Assembly: GCA_019448385.1 (NCBI GenBank)
Contig: JAGTXO010000010.1
Span: 744,001-808,000 of the forward strand
Origin: Diacronema lutheri
Taxonomy: Eukaryota > Haptophyta > Pavlovophyceae > Pavlovales > Pavlovaceae
DNA length: 64,000 nucleotides
Reading direction: 5' to 3'
This document shows positions 18,123 through 29,700 of the stretch, in pieces. Within the stretch, counting starts at the first letter, position 1; each line of letters begins with the position of its first letter. The notes below the pieces were generated by a model. That model ran no database searches. It was not told the origin of the DNA and saw only the letters and a list, made by a program, of their open reading frames with translations. Position numbers and translations under genes: made by a program.

Positions 18123-19812
18123 TCACGCGAGCATGTGCATGCGGCCGAGCGCGGTGGCAAGGATAAGGACGATTGTCTGGGAGATCGCGATGACGACGCG
18201 CGGATCGGGCGCGAGCGGGTGAAGCGATCGGTGCGCCGTGCACGACGCGCTTGGGAGGACTGCGAGCGAGGGAGGCAGCGCGAGCGATGGAGCTGCGAGT
18301 GCGGAATGCACGGCGCCGAGCGTCGCACGGTGGTGCTCGACCGACATCTCCGCGTCGCGGAGCTCGGCAGTGACGATGGCTGAGTGCGACGCGCGCACGT
18401 GCGGCGCGGGACGCGGCGGGATGTGGCGTGAGCGAGGCAAGCGCGAGGGCGAGCTGCTTGCGATGGCGGGTCGTACGCGCGCGAACCGTGCTCATTGGCA
18501 AGCCGAAGGGCGCGCTCGATCTGCACATTCGCATCGACGATCTTAACCGGATCGGTGAGCGACGAGCAGTCGGCCATGTTTGGTGCCTCTCCTGCAAGGC
18601 GCGGAAGGGGTTGTCTACCGTCGTCAGCGTTCGCGCGGCGGGTCTTTGGCGGCGGCCGCGTGCGCTGCGGGTCACGTGAGCGCTCTCACCTGCGAGGCCA
18701 GGAGCGGCAGCCTCGATTTTGCATGCCATCTCAGCAAAGCCGGAGAAGAGCTCGTCTAGCTCGGTTGAAAGGCTGCACAAGCGCTCGACGTGCACCTCAT
18801 CAAGGCGCGAGACGAGGCCGTCCATCTCGAAGCGGCGAGGCCCTCGCTCGTCGCGGCTCGAGCGCGGGCTGCCCTCCGGGATGACGATCTGCCCCGCGCC
18901 TTGGCCGCGCGGCGACTCGCAGAACTCGGAGCTGCTCTGACGCCCGATGGCTGGGGTCAGGGGCTCGGGCGTGTTCGCGCCGAAAGATGGCGCTTTCTCG
19001 GCGGCGATTGACGCGGCGTCCGCGTCGTCGAGCGCCGGCGAGCTGGTTGAGGCGCCGGCCACTGCGTCGCCATCGCCTTGGTCACACTCGTTGTCGAGCG
19101 TTGGGGTGCCCGGCGGGGCGAGGCGCTGGGCGCACGGCGGTGGTGTGCAGCACGCCGACGTGCTGGCGGAGGCCGCTTCACCCGCGTGGATAGGCTCCGG
19201 GTAATGGGCGGCGGGCCCGAGGTCAGCGGCGCGATCGAGGTCGATGCCGAGCTCGCACGGCTCTGTGCTCTGCTTGTCGATGTCGTCGTCGTCGCACGGG
19301 ACCGGAGGATCGCATGGAGGCGCAGGCTCGACGTCGTCGGCGGACATCACGTCGCTCTCGCTATTGAAGCCATCGTCAGTTGCGCGCAGCCTCGAGCACG
19401 GCAACGAGTCGAGATCGTCGCGGCCGCCACAAACGATCGTGTTGACAGAGAGGCCAAGCGACGGAAGCTCACGCGACGCGTGGAGAAGATCTTCGCCGTG
19501 GAACACCGAAGAGTCGCCGATGAATGCGGTGCGCAGGGCAGGCGCTACGCTGGATAGCACCGATACGTCATCGCCGCCGGCGGGCGCCTCGACGTGCGCT
19601 GACTGCACGGGCAGCTCCGTGACGCAGTGATCCTCGATCGTGTTGTGCGCGACGGCGCCGGGCGACGTGTCGGCGAGCTCAAAATCGCTCGAATTGACCG
19701 AGCGCGTCGGCATGTGCACCTGTAACGCGGGCTCAGTGCTTGCGGCTGTCTCGGCCCCGATCTCGCCGAGCATTGGCTCGCCGTCCTCCACCGCCAGCGT
19801 GTCGGAATACAT
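18123..19812 (-). CDS. Acidic, probably tail-anchored protein of unknown function
   Basis: Three exons on the minus strand, 19812-18690, 18591-18487 and 18379-18123, give 494 residues. Intron 1 (98 bp) is clear: CTCGCAG|GTGAGA...CCTTGCAG; intron 2 (107 bp, CACG|GTTCGC...CACTCAG) has a weak donor. Residues about 1-330 are acidic, Ser/Pro-rich and look disordered; residues about 335-440 are helical and charged (for example LVSRLDEVHVERLCSLSTEL, then ALRLANEHAIVTAELRDAEM); residues about 470-487 form a single hydrophobic segment (RVVIAISQTIVLILATAL) seven residues before the end. That layout, helix bundle then C-terminal membrane anchor, is like SNAREs and other tail-anchored membrane proteins, but I see no clear SNARE motif. 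I chose the ATG at 19812; the frame stays open 120 nt further upstream without an ATG, through AT-rich leader-like sequence. Confidence 0.65.
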
Positions 19813-20177
19813 GCCCTCGGAGAGATTGAAAGGCGCGTTCGCGCCCAAAAGTTCGAACTCCAAGAGTGGCTTCGAGTGGCTTCGACTTTCCAAATTCAAA
19901 GTCCTCGCGAAATTCAATCGCACTGTAGTCACTCGCAGGTCATGCCCACGCTGCCCGTGCGGCTTGTCATGTGGGTTCGATCAGCCTTGCTGGTCACATA
20001 TACTGTCGTCAACGGCCTAGGCCGATCGACCCCACATGTTTTCGTAACGCCCTTGCATACTGTCTTGGCCTGGACCGGGCCCGATGTATGCACAAGCCGA
20101 AGCTCGATGCTACAGCAGCGACGAAAATCACACGTTCAGGGTTGACCCCACCCCACCACCCGGGCCACCGACGACGC
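19813..20177. other. 365-bp intergenic region
   Basis: This lies between the start of the acidic protein gene and the 3' end of the ARF-GEF gene, both on the minus strand. Close to the 18123-19812 gene it is AT-richer and holds TTCGCGCCCAAAA (19838-19850), resembling an E2F/DP site, followed by the palindrome GTTCGAAC (19851-19858). CGGCCTAGGCCG (20013-20024) is a 12-bp palindrome. I see no coding region or RNA gene. It should contain the promoter of the minus-strand gene and the 3' UTR of the ARF-GEF. Confidence 0.5.
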
Positions 20178-23100
20178 TCACGCGCGCTGCGCGATCGCGC
20201 GAGGCAGGCCTGCCGCGCCAGTGCCCGGCGCAGGTCCTGGCAGCATGCCGCGCGCCGCGGCCTTTGAGACGAGCGTGAGGGCAGTCACCCAATCCTCGCG
20301 CTGCGCGTTGTCCTGCGCGAGGAGGCAGACGGTATGCGTGTCCGTCGTGAATTGCCATGCGCAGTTTTTGGCAGAGTAGGGGTCCGCAGCGGAGCCGGAG
20401 CCTCGTGGCGCGCCGTGCCAGCCGCCACGCTGCACGGTGCGTACAAGCGCGGTGGGCGTCCCCACGCTCCTCGCGCCGGCCTCACGCTGTGCGCCTTGCG
20501 CCGCGCTCGGCTCGTCGTGCGCCCACTGGAGCACGTCGAGGGCGGGCGACACCCACAAGAAGGCGGGCGAGCCGCCGGCGCTGTGCGAGCGCGAATCGCC
20601 GTCCGCCGAGCGCGCGACCGCCGACAGTTGGAAGCGCGCGCCTGCGCGCCGTGCGCAAGGCCGGGCGATGCGGGCGCACGCACGTGACCGTCAGTGCACG
20701 GTGGTCGTAAAACACCCGTGGTGGCGACCCGAGGGGCGTGCGCACGCGCGCGCGCGCGCAGCGCGGCGCACCTGAGAAGACGAGCCGAGCGAGTCGCGCA
20801 GGCAGGCCGGCAGAGGCGCCCGCCCTGAGAAGCAGCGCAGCGTCCACGCCCGGCGCCGCGACCGCGCCCGACGACGCGGCGTCCAAGCCGATGTACGGCT
20901 GGGCGCCTCTTGACAGCGGCTGTGCGTGTCTGTGTCGATCGCGCGAGAAGGGCGAAGACGCGAGCGGCTGCGGCTGCTGCGCGCCTGCGGCCAGCAGCGC
21001 AGCGCTGGGCTCGCTCCGTGGCGCGTGCGCGCTGAAGCTGCTGCCTGGCCGCACGCCAGGCCGATCGAGCTGCCGCGACGGCGCGGACGCGTTGAGAGGC
21101 GCAAGCGCGCGACTGAGAGATACGCCGTCGCCGTCGCTCGTGAGAGCTTCTGCGGCTCCATTCGTCCATACGCGCGCGCCGTGCGCGCGCGCCGGGTCGG
21201 CGGTTGATTCCGCGCGCGCGTTCGCGCCTGGCCACGCCGCGCCGCTCCAAGTAGAGGCGGAATGCGCGCCCGTCATGCCGTGCCGCGCGGCCGCCGCGGA
21301 GGTCGCGGAGGCCGACGCGGCCGCGGCTGCGGCCGCGGCCTTCACGGCCGCGGCGGCAGCCGCGCCGGGCAGGCGTTCGTCGCCGTTCGCCCACTCGGAG
21401 GACGCGTGGCGCGCATCGACGGTCGTGCCGGCCACCGACGGCTCGGCCGGCTGGGTCGTGGCCGCGTGCATGCGCAGCGACGAGAGGCGTGCTCGCTCCA
21501 ACGTGACTTGCTCCGAGACAGAGCGTAGCGTCGCCGTGCGCTCGGCAAGTGCGCCCTCGAGGACGCGCAGCGCGCGCTCGAGGTCGTCGAGCTGCGGTGA
21601 TCCGACAGCGGCGCGGAGGGGCACGGCGCGCGGCGCGTGCGTGTCGGCGGTGCGTGCCCGCGAGCGCGGCGCGTAGGACGCGGCGACCCGCGTGCGCGCG
21701 TGCGTGCGAAGAGGGGCGCGCGCGGGGGGGCGGGGCGCGCGCGCGCACGCCGCGTTCCGCTTCTTCGCGCGCAGGCGGAGCGGGCGGGGAAGGGAGGGAG
21801 GGAGGGGGGTAAGGGGGGGGGGTGGGTGGAGAGGGAACGGGAGCGCACCTGCTGCCGCTTGGCGACGAGCTCGACGGAGAGCGCGCCGACCGCGGCGCGC
21901 TCGCGCAGCGACACACCATTCGCCGCGGAGGGCATCTCCTCCTCGAGCAGCCGCAGCTCCGCCAGTCGACGGCGCATGAGCAAGTCGGCGTCCGCCACGG
22001 CGGCGAACCCGTCCAAACGAGCGGGCGCGTCCGCGCCCGTCCGCGCGGGTGCGGACTGGCTGGGCGCGGGGTGCGCAAGGGGCGACGCGCCGCGCGACGA
22101 GGAGACACTTGCGCCGGCCGCGTGCGTCGCGAGCACCGACGGCAAGTGCGCACCGCCATCTCTGGGCGAGCGGCGCGCGAAGCGCGGACTTGGCGTCGCG
22201 GACGATTGCGACGATGTGTCCGCCGCGTGCCCGGCCGAGTCGGCGCTCGCGAGGTGGGGCGCGTGGCGCGGCATGGGCGCGGCGTCGTCGGAACCGGACG
22301 CGTGCTTTGAGATGCCGATGCCGAGCGGCGCGACCAACGGCGCGACCGTCGAACGCGCGTGGCGCACGCCGTCGACGTCGTGCTCGACCTGGTCGCTGCC
22401 GTCGACCTGGTCGTTGCCGCCGCCGTCGCCGCCGCCGCCATCGCCGTCGTGCGCGCTCGGCGCGCGCGCGGGCGCGACGCGCTCGGCCTCGAAGCGGCGA
22501 TCCGCGTCGTCCGAGGGGGTAACGAGCGCGTTCGTGCCATCCGCTCCGCGCGCGCCCGTCTGCTCCATCGCGCCGTAGTAACGCTCAATCAACGCCTTCG
22601 TCTCGTCGCCCGCGCCGGGCGCGGCGGGCGCGCCAGTCATTGGCCGCCGCTCCCGCTGTGCGAGCTGCTGCGCCTTGGCGAGAGCGCGCCGCTCGCGCAG
22701 AGACGAGCCGGCGTTGGTGGCGAGCACGGCGTCGAGCGCGCCGAGCTCATCGAGCCCGGCGTGCGCGCTGCCCGCTCTGGAGAGGGAGACGGACGCACGG
22801 AGCATAGGAAGCTGCGGGCGCGGCGAGAGCGATGCGCCCGCCGTGAGCGGCGCGCTACGGCTCGCCACGATGGGCGCGCCGCCCGCGCGCGCGTTGATCT
22901 GCTCCCACGCCTCGAGCTCGTCGAGGGGCACGACAAGGATCCCCTCCTGCAGCGTGAATTGCTGCACGGAGCGCAGCCACTCCTTCGCCTCGCGCTCGTC
23001 GCGCGCCTCGAAGATCATCGTCCGGCCTGCCTCCGGCCCGTGCGCGCTTCCGCCCTGCGAGCGCGCGCGCGAGAGGCGCGGCGTGACGGAGCCGGCCATC

Positions 23101-26100
23101 TCGGCGAGCGAGCGTATCTCGAGCTTCTTGGAGAGCGCGCCGTTTGGCTGCACCTGCGAGATGGCCGAGTATTCGAGCGGGCAGAAGAAGGCGGGCTCCA
23201 GGTCGTCCTGCTGCTTGTACACGTAGAGCGCGCGCGACGAGAGGAGGCAATACCGCCACTTCCAGCCGACCTTGCGCCGGTTCTGCTTAAGCAGCCAGCC
23301 CTCCTTCACCACGTCCACCTGCGAGCGCTCCTCGATCTGCAGGTCGCAGCTCGTCACGTTCTCGTAGAGCGCCTCAAGCAGATCGCGCGGCAGGTTCTGC
23401 TCGCGGTTCATCGCGACGAACGCGTCCTTGGACATCTTGCTTTTCACCTTGTCGTTGTGCGCGTCGGTGTTGAGCATCATCAGCGAGTAGGACGTCACGT
23501 ACGCCTTGTCCTCCGACTCGAACAGGCCAGGATTGCACTCGTGGTACCTGCGCGCGCCGGGGCGGGGAGCGTGCGCGCGAGGGCAGTGAAGAGCAGGGGG
23601 CGCCTCCTTTAAAACAACAGGGCGCGCGCGGCGGGCGGCGGCGGGCGGAGGGCAGGAGGCGAGAAGAGGGGGGGGGGGGGGGGGGGGGGGGGGGGAAGGG
23701 GGAGAGCAAAAGCGCGCGCGGCGGGCTTAAGGCGAGCGCGGCGACGCGGCAGAAGCGCAGACCGTTTCGCGAACGCGGTGAGGATGCGGTCAATCTTCTG
23801 CGCCTCCACCTTCAGCTGGATCGACGTGTTCAGCTTGCGCACCGCGGAGTCTATGCGCAGCTCGGCAAGGTCGAGCGAGGCGACGTACCACGCGAGCGCG
23901 TCGGCACTCCCCTCCGAGCCGAGGTAATCAGCCACGTCCCGCTGCCGCAGGCGCGGCCCCGCCTCGCGCAAGAACGCGCCGATCGCCTCGGGCGACGAGC
24001 CGATCAGCCCGCGCTCGATGAGTTGCTTGATGCCCTTCTTGCCCGCGCCCGCGGCGTTGAAGATGTTCGCCTTTGCGCGCAGCTCCGCCTCAACCGCCGC
24101 GCCATGGCGAAGTGCATAGTTGAAGGGCGGAACCGCCGATGGCAACGCCAGCTCGCGGCCGGGCGGGCCGACGGTGTTTGAGCGGCGCACGTCGAGCTGG
24201 CGCGGCGTGCTTGGCAGCGACGCGGGCGGCGACGCGGTGCGCGAGCCGTTGCCGTACGTCTGCGCGCGCAGCACGCTCGCGCGCTCAGCCAAGGACGCGC
24301 CGATCGCCTGCACACCCACCTGCACGCCCGCCGCGAGCTCGGCGGGGGAAGCGGAGCGGCGACGCGCGAGCGGCACGTTCAGGCCGAGAGCGTCCCCCGG
24401 GGCGGAGGCGGGCACGGCGTCCGACTCGCCCGCGCTGAGCGCGCGCGCGTCGACGGAGGCGCCGCGCGCGTCGTCCGCGCCAACGCTGTCGCCATCGCCA
24501 TCGTCCGCGTCCGCCTCGCCGTCCGTGCGCTCGTGCGGGTTTGTGCCGGAGCCGTCGGAGCACGTGCGCTGCAAGTCACCGGACGCCTCCTCGGCCGACG
24601 CGCGCTCGATGGAGACCAGCGGCGCGATGGGCGGCGGCTCGGCGCCAGCGGAGTGCGCGGAGTGCGCGTTGCGCGGCAGCTCGTGCGCGAAGCTCGCGTG
24701 TATGCCGCCGTCGGGCGCGAGCCCGGCGCGCGCGGCCTCATCGACACTTGCGCCCGCGGCCGCGGCCTGCCGCGCGAGCTTTGTGACGGCGTGCAACCGC
24801 GCGATGGCCGCCGAGAGGGAAAGCGATGGCTTCATCGCCATGCCGCCGGACTCCGCGCCGCGCGCCGGCGGCGCGAGCACCGCGCCGACGTGCGCGGCCG
24901 TCGCGGCGAGCGCGCGCGCAAGCACATCGCCGCCGGTGCGCGGCGAGCCGCCGGCCGAGCCGCCGGCCGAGCCGCACGACGCAAATGCGACGAAGAGGTC
25001 GAGCGCATTGGCGAAGAGTCCGGGGAGCAGTCCGGAGGGCGCGGCACTGCTCGCCTCGCCACTGGCGCGCGCGCGCGCGGCGTCGACGCCAGCGCCAAGC
25101 GCCACATCCGCCTGGTCGCAGAGGAGCGCGACCGCGGCGAGCGGCTCGCAGCTGAGGACCGACGCGCGCGCTGCGATCGCCGCGGCGAGGACGCGCGGCG
25201 GGCGTTGCGCGGCGCCGCTGAGCCCGCCGACGCCTCCCGACTCCGTACCGTCCTCTTCTCCCGCCTGCGACAGCTGCAGCAGCAGCTGCGTCGCCGCCGG
25301 GAGTGCGAGCGCGCCGCCGGACCGCGCCATCCACGCAGGCAGCGGCGCAAGCGCGCAGGCCTGCAGCGCAACGCACGCGAGATAGACGGCGGCGGCGCCG
25401 AGCGTCGGCGTCGGCGTCGGCGTCGCCGGCTGCCGCGGCACGTCGCCGTCGTCGCTCGCACGCGCGCCACTCAACCCCGCCGCCTTGCCCGCCGCCGGCA
25501 CGTGCAGCAGCGCGAGAAAGTGGTCGAGCTGGCGTCCGCGCGCGCGAGCCCAGGCGAGAGCGTGCGCCAGGCAACTGAGCGCTCCCAGCAGGGGCGCGCC
25601 GCGCTGGCAGTCGGCGGCGAGGAGCGGCGCCCACTCGGCCTCGGCGCCGAAGCCAAGCAGCCGCATCCGCTCTCCGACCGTGCCAGCCGCGACGACCGCG
25701 CCCGCCGCTCGCACGGCCGCGTCCGGCGCTCGCCCTGGCTCGGGCGCGGCGGCACCGCTCAACGCGGCGGCACCTGCCTCGCCGAGCGGCATCCAGACGG
25801 CGGCGAGCTGCGCGTCGAGCGCGGCGCGCGCGTCGGCCTCGCTCGCCGGCCGCAGCGCGCCGCAGCATCGCCGCAGCGCGAGGAGCAGCGCGGCGCGCAT
25901 GTGGGCGAAGCGCACGAGGTGCGCCTCGAAGAGCTCCTGCAGCTGCTCGGCAAATACGCCCGCCGAGCTCGCGCCGTCATCGTCCGGTGGGAGGGCGAGG
26001 CCGGGCGTCTCGTCATGGCGTGCGCGCAGCGTGTGCACGCTCCCATCGAGCCAGCGCAGCTGCACGCCGTACGGCGCGTCGTCGTCGTCATCGTGAAGCG

Positions 26101-26479
26101 GTTTGCGCGAGCCGCCTGGCGACGGCGAGCGCGAGCGCCGGCTCGGCCGACGCGCGCGCTCGAGGCCCGAGCCGGGTTGGAAGGCGCCGCCGAGCATCAC
26201 GATGACGTGCAGTTCGTCAAGCCGGCGTGGCGCTTCGGAGCCGAGGAAGATCACGCCGCTCGGCGTCACGCGCAGCTCGCACGCGAGCCCGCGCGCGGCC
26301 GGGTCGCGTGCGTTGGGAACGATGTCGACTGCGAACGGCGGCTCCTCCTCGTCGAGCGCGGTGTCGGCGAGCACGGCGGCGAGCGCGCGCGAGACGGCCT
26401 CTGGCGAGCTGCCGCTCGCCACAAGCCGGGCGCACGCGCCCTCCACCCCGGCGTGCACCGGGTACTCGTGCTGGCGCAT
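20178..26479 (-). CDS. Large ARF guanine-nucleotide exchange factor, Sec7-PH-PH
   Basis: Four minus-strand exons, 26479-23763, 23547-21849, 21591-20772 and 20641-20178, give 1899 residues; introns are 215, 257 and 130 bp with GT donors. Residues about 795-980 are a Sec7 domain (GIKQLIERGLIG, VADYLG, IQLKVEAQKIDRIL with the catalytic Glu at about 893, ECNPGLF, TSYSLMMLNTDAHN). A PH domain follows at about 984-1110 (VVKEGWLLKQNRRKVGWKWRYC ... ARDEREAKEWLRSVQQFTL), then a long Ser/Ala/Pro-rich linker with a coiled-coil piece, and a second PH domain at the C terminus (FLWVSPALDVLQW ... NCAWQFTTDTHTVCLLAQD, QREDWVTALTLVSKA). Such proteins load GTP onto ARF GTPases at Golgi or plasma membranes. The ~790-residue N-terminal part has no domain I recognise. 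All four residues linked to brefeldin A sensitivity are present. Introns 1 and 2 contain long C-rich tracts in the sense strand. Confidence 0.88.
23668..23695. repeat. 28-bp poly(G) run (poly(C) in the sense strand) in ARF-GEF intron 1
   Basis: Twenty-eight uninterrupted G on the plus strand, inside the intron 23548-23762. Homopolymers of this length are prone to slippage and to assembly error. Confidence 0.95.
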
Positions 26480-26715
26480 CGCGGTTGACCCCGATGGTGC
26501 CCGCCGGCCCGGCCTTCTATCAAGAAGCTCACGACCAGGGCGGGGACTTTCATCATGACTCTATTGAGATCAGGTGTGCGGTGTGTGCGCAGACACCCTA
26601 CAGAATTGTCATTCCACCTCCCACGGACTGTGCTCGTCGGTGCGTGTACAGTGCGTGTAACCGCCATCAGCAGGGCCGCCTGAAGGAGAGCCCGGCGGAG
26701 GGGCCGGGGACGGAG
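26480..26715. promoter_or_regulatory. 236-bp divergent intergenic region between ARF-GEF and dynein
   Basis: The two start codons face away from each other, so both promoters must lie here. The stretch is clearly less GC-rich than the coding DNA (for example CTTTCATCATGACTCTATTG near 26550). I see no TATA box or other element I can name with confidence. Confidence 0.5.
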
Positions 26716-29700
26716 ATGTCGCGGCGCTTCCAGCTGCAGCCGCTCGGCGCGCCGTTGCCGACCGTGCCGCAGGGGCCGCTCTCAAAGCTGCCGCGTGTGG
26801 ATGCGCCCAAGGCGCCAACGCGCTTCGTCGAGCCTTCGCCACCGAGCGTGCCGTCCGTTGCGGCGGGCCCTCGCGCACACGGCAAGCGGCCCAAGCCGGC
26901 GGGTCAGCTAGCCAACGACCCGGCTTTGCAGCCTACGCCGCCCGCCGCCTCCGCCGCCGCCGCCGCCGCCAGCGGCGGCGGCCAGCTCGGTGGCGCGACC
27001 GCCGGCGCGCAAGCTCTGTACGGCTTCAACGTCGAGGAGCTGTACGACTACGACCTGCCAAACATCCGCTCGGCGTCGGCGACGCTCACGTCGATGGTCG
27101 GGCGCACGGTCAATCCGGCGGCCGCCGCGCGCGCCGACGCGCGCGCCGCCAAGCGTCTCGCCGCGCGCGCGGCGGACGCCGAGGGCGAGGAGGGCGCCGG
27201 CGCGGACGACGGCGGGCCCGACGAGAGCCTCGCGATGGTCGAGGACATGGGTGACAGGCTTAAGGTGCGCTCGCCGCGCGCGTGCGCACCGCCGTTCCTT
27301 GCACGCCCGGCGCGAGGCCGCTCGCGCGACTGCCCCTCCCCCCGCCCCCCCCCCTCCCCCCCCCGCGCCCCGATGCGGGCCACACGCCGGACGAGCCATC
27401 GCCACGTATGGCGCGCCGACGACCGGCGGGCGCGCGCGGGGGGGGGGGGGGGGGGGGGTCGCGCGCACCGGCCGCGCGTTGCAACTGCTCCGCGCGCCGG
27501 CGTGCTTGTCTGCGCAGCTGGCGGGCGCCGCGCGCGTGCGCCGCGCGAGCTGTCCCGCGCGCGCTCACGTTTGAGTCGCGCCGCCATCGTGCGCGTGCCG
27601 CCCGCCGCACCGCCACCCGCCGTTGCCCGCCGCGCAGACGGGCGAAGAAGCGGCCAACTTCTTCGCGCGCCACAACAACCACACGCCCACCAAATTTGTG
27701 TACGCCAACCGCGCCAAGACGGGCGACTCGTTCCTGCCCTACTCGCTCGTGTGCGTCTCGCGCGAGCAGGTCGAGCCCGAGCACTTCACCATCTCGGCGA
27801 CGGGCGTCGTGCACGTGTTCGCGGACAAGCAGCCGTCCGAGTTCATGAGCCTGTCCGTGTGGATCCAGGAGTCCACCTTCTTCAACGTGCTCACCTCGAT
27901 CCGCTTCTTCCGCCACTACCTGTCGGCAAAGATGTTTCGACTGTGGCGTTCCAATGTGCGGTACAAGCTGTATTGCATGCAGCGCAACAAGCTCGTGCGG
28001 CGGCTCTTCCTCGCCAAGGTGTCCTTCTGCCCGACGCTCGTCGAGATCAACGCGCTCTGCCACGACATGCAGTACACGCGCCTCCTCTCGATCGACACCG
28101 CCGAAACGCCGTCCGCGCGCTGGGTGAAGGCGTCGCACGACCCGCCGCGCTGGCAGTTGCGCGCTCAGCCGATGGTCGACACGTCGGCGCCGGCGGTGCG
28201 GATCTCCGACTTCCTCGAGGCGCAGCAGGAGGTGCGCGGCGTCGCCGCCAAGACCTTCGAGCAGCACGTCGACAAGCTGCAGGCGCTTCTGGAGAAGGTG
28301 TGCCGCGACGTGACGACGCGCGCACGCCTCTCCGACGAGACGATCATCGCTGCGGGCGACGCGTCGGCGGGCGGCGCGGCCGCCGCCGGCGGCGGCGCGG
28401 CGTCGCCGAGCAAGGTGGCGCTCGGCGCCAAGTCCAAGTCGATGGCCGCCGCGCGGCAGGAGCAGCTCGACCGGCTGCGTGCCGTCCGCCTTGCGGCCGC
28501 CGAGGCTCAGATGCTCGGCGCGTTTATTCGGCTTGTCGATTACATGTGCGTCTCAACGTGCTACCTGCTCTCGGTGAGCACGGCGCAGAGCCTGCTCGCG
28601 GAGGTGACGGTGCAGCCGGCGCGCAAGAACGGCCTCTGGTCGACCGTCGTGCTGTACGGCGAGAACGAGATGGTCTTCGACCCGCCCGAGCGCGCCTTCC
28701 TCTCGTCCCTCGAGTCGCTCCTTGAGGCGACGGTCGTCGCGATGCACTCGGTGCCGCGGCTGCTCTACCTGCGCGTCTTTAAGCATTACTTCCACCAGGG
28801 CGCGGTATCGGGGCCCAACATCCCGTCGATGGTCCAGGCCTCCGAGGATTTTGGCGCCGCCAAGAAGCAGCTGATGGAGCGCGTGCACACCAACTTTGAG
28901 GAGGTGAGCCGGCACGCGCAGCAGTTTGAGCGCTTCCGGATGGTGCACATCTTCGGGCAGTACTGGTCCTTCGAGGCGTACGAGCAGCAGCAGCACTCGG
29001 TCGATGACTTCAAGGCCGACCTCAAGCAGCTCAAGAGCTGGAAGGACGACATCTTCAACCACATCGCCAAGCACAAGGCGGTCGGCGCGATCCTGGTCGA
29101 GTCGCAGCGGCTCAAGGAGGCGCTCGACAGGCGGACGGGCGCGATCGACCAGCTGCAGGAGATGCTGCTCTCGGCGGCCAAGGAGGAGTGCATCTCCACG
29201 CTGCAGGAGTTCCAGTCCGTCAACAAGAAGCTCAACGAGCGCCCGCGCAACCTCAAGGACTTTGCCGAGTACTGCGCGTTTGTCGACGAGATGCGCGCGA
29301 CCTCGAAGGCGCTCCTCGCCAAGGAGCGCGCGGTCACCGAGATGTACGCGCTGCTCGACGAGTACTTCCCGGGGATCAAGATCCCGATCGCCGACAAGGT
29401 CAAGCTCGACTACCTTGAGGAGGCCAAGGAGGAGTTCGCCGGCTCGAGCGAGGCGAGCCAAGCCGCCAAGGAGCGCGCAAAGCTCGGGGGCGGCGCCGCG
29501 GGCGACGCGAGCAAGGACAAGCCAGCGGCGGCCGCTGGCGCGTTCGAGCGCGCGCAAACGGACCTCGAGAAGAACAAGCCCAAATGGATCGACTCGCTCG
29601 AAAAGTCGATGGGCACTCTGACCGAAGAGCTGCTGTCCATACTCGCGTCGCTCCACTCGGGCGATTACATGGACCCGGACATGGAGCCCAAGGTGGTGCT

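Noticed and set aside
19813-20177. Possible RNA gene in the largest intergenic gap
   Set aside because: No tRNA cloverleaf, snRNA-like or other recognisable fold could be seen.
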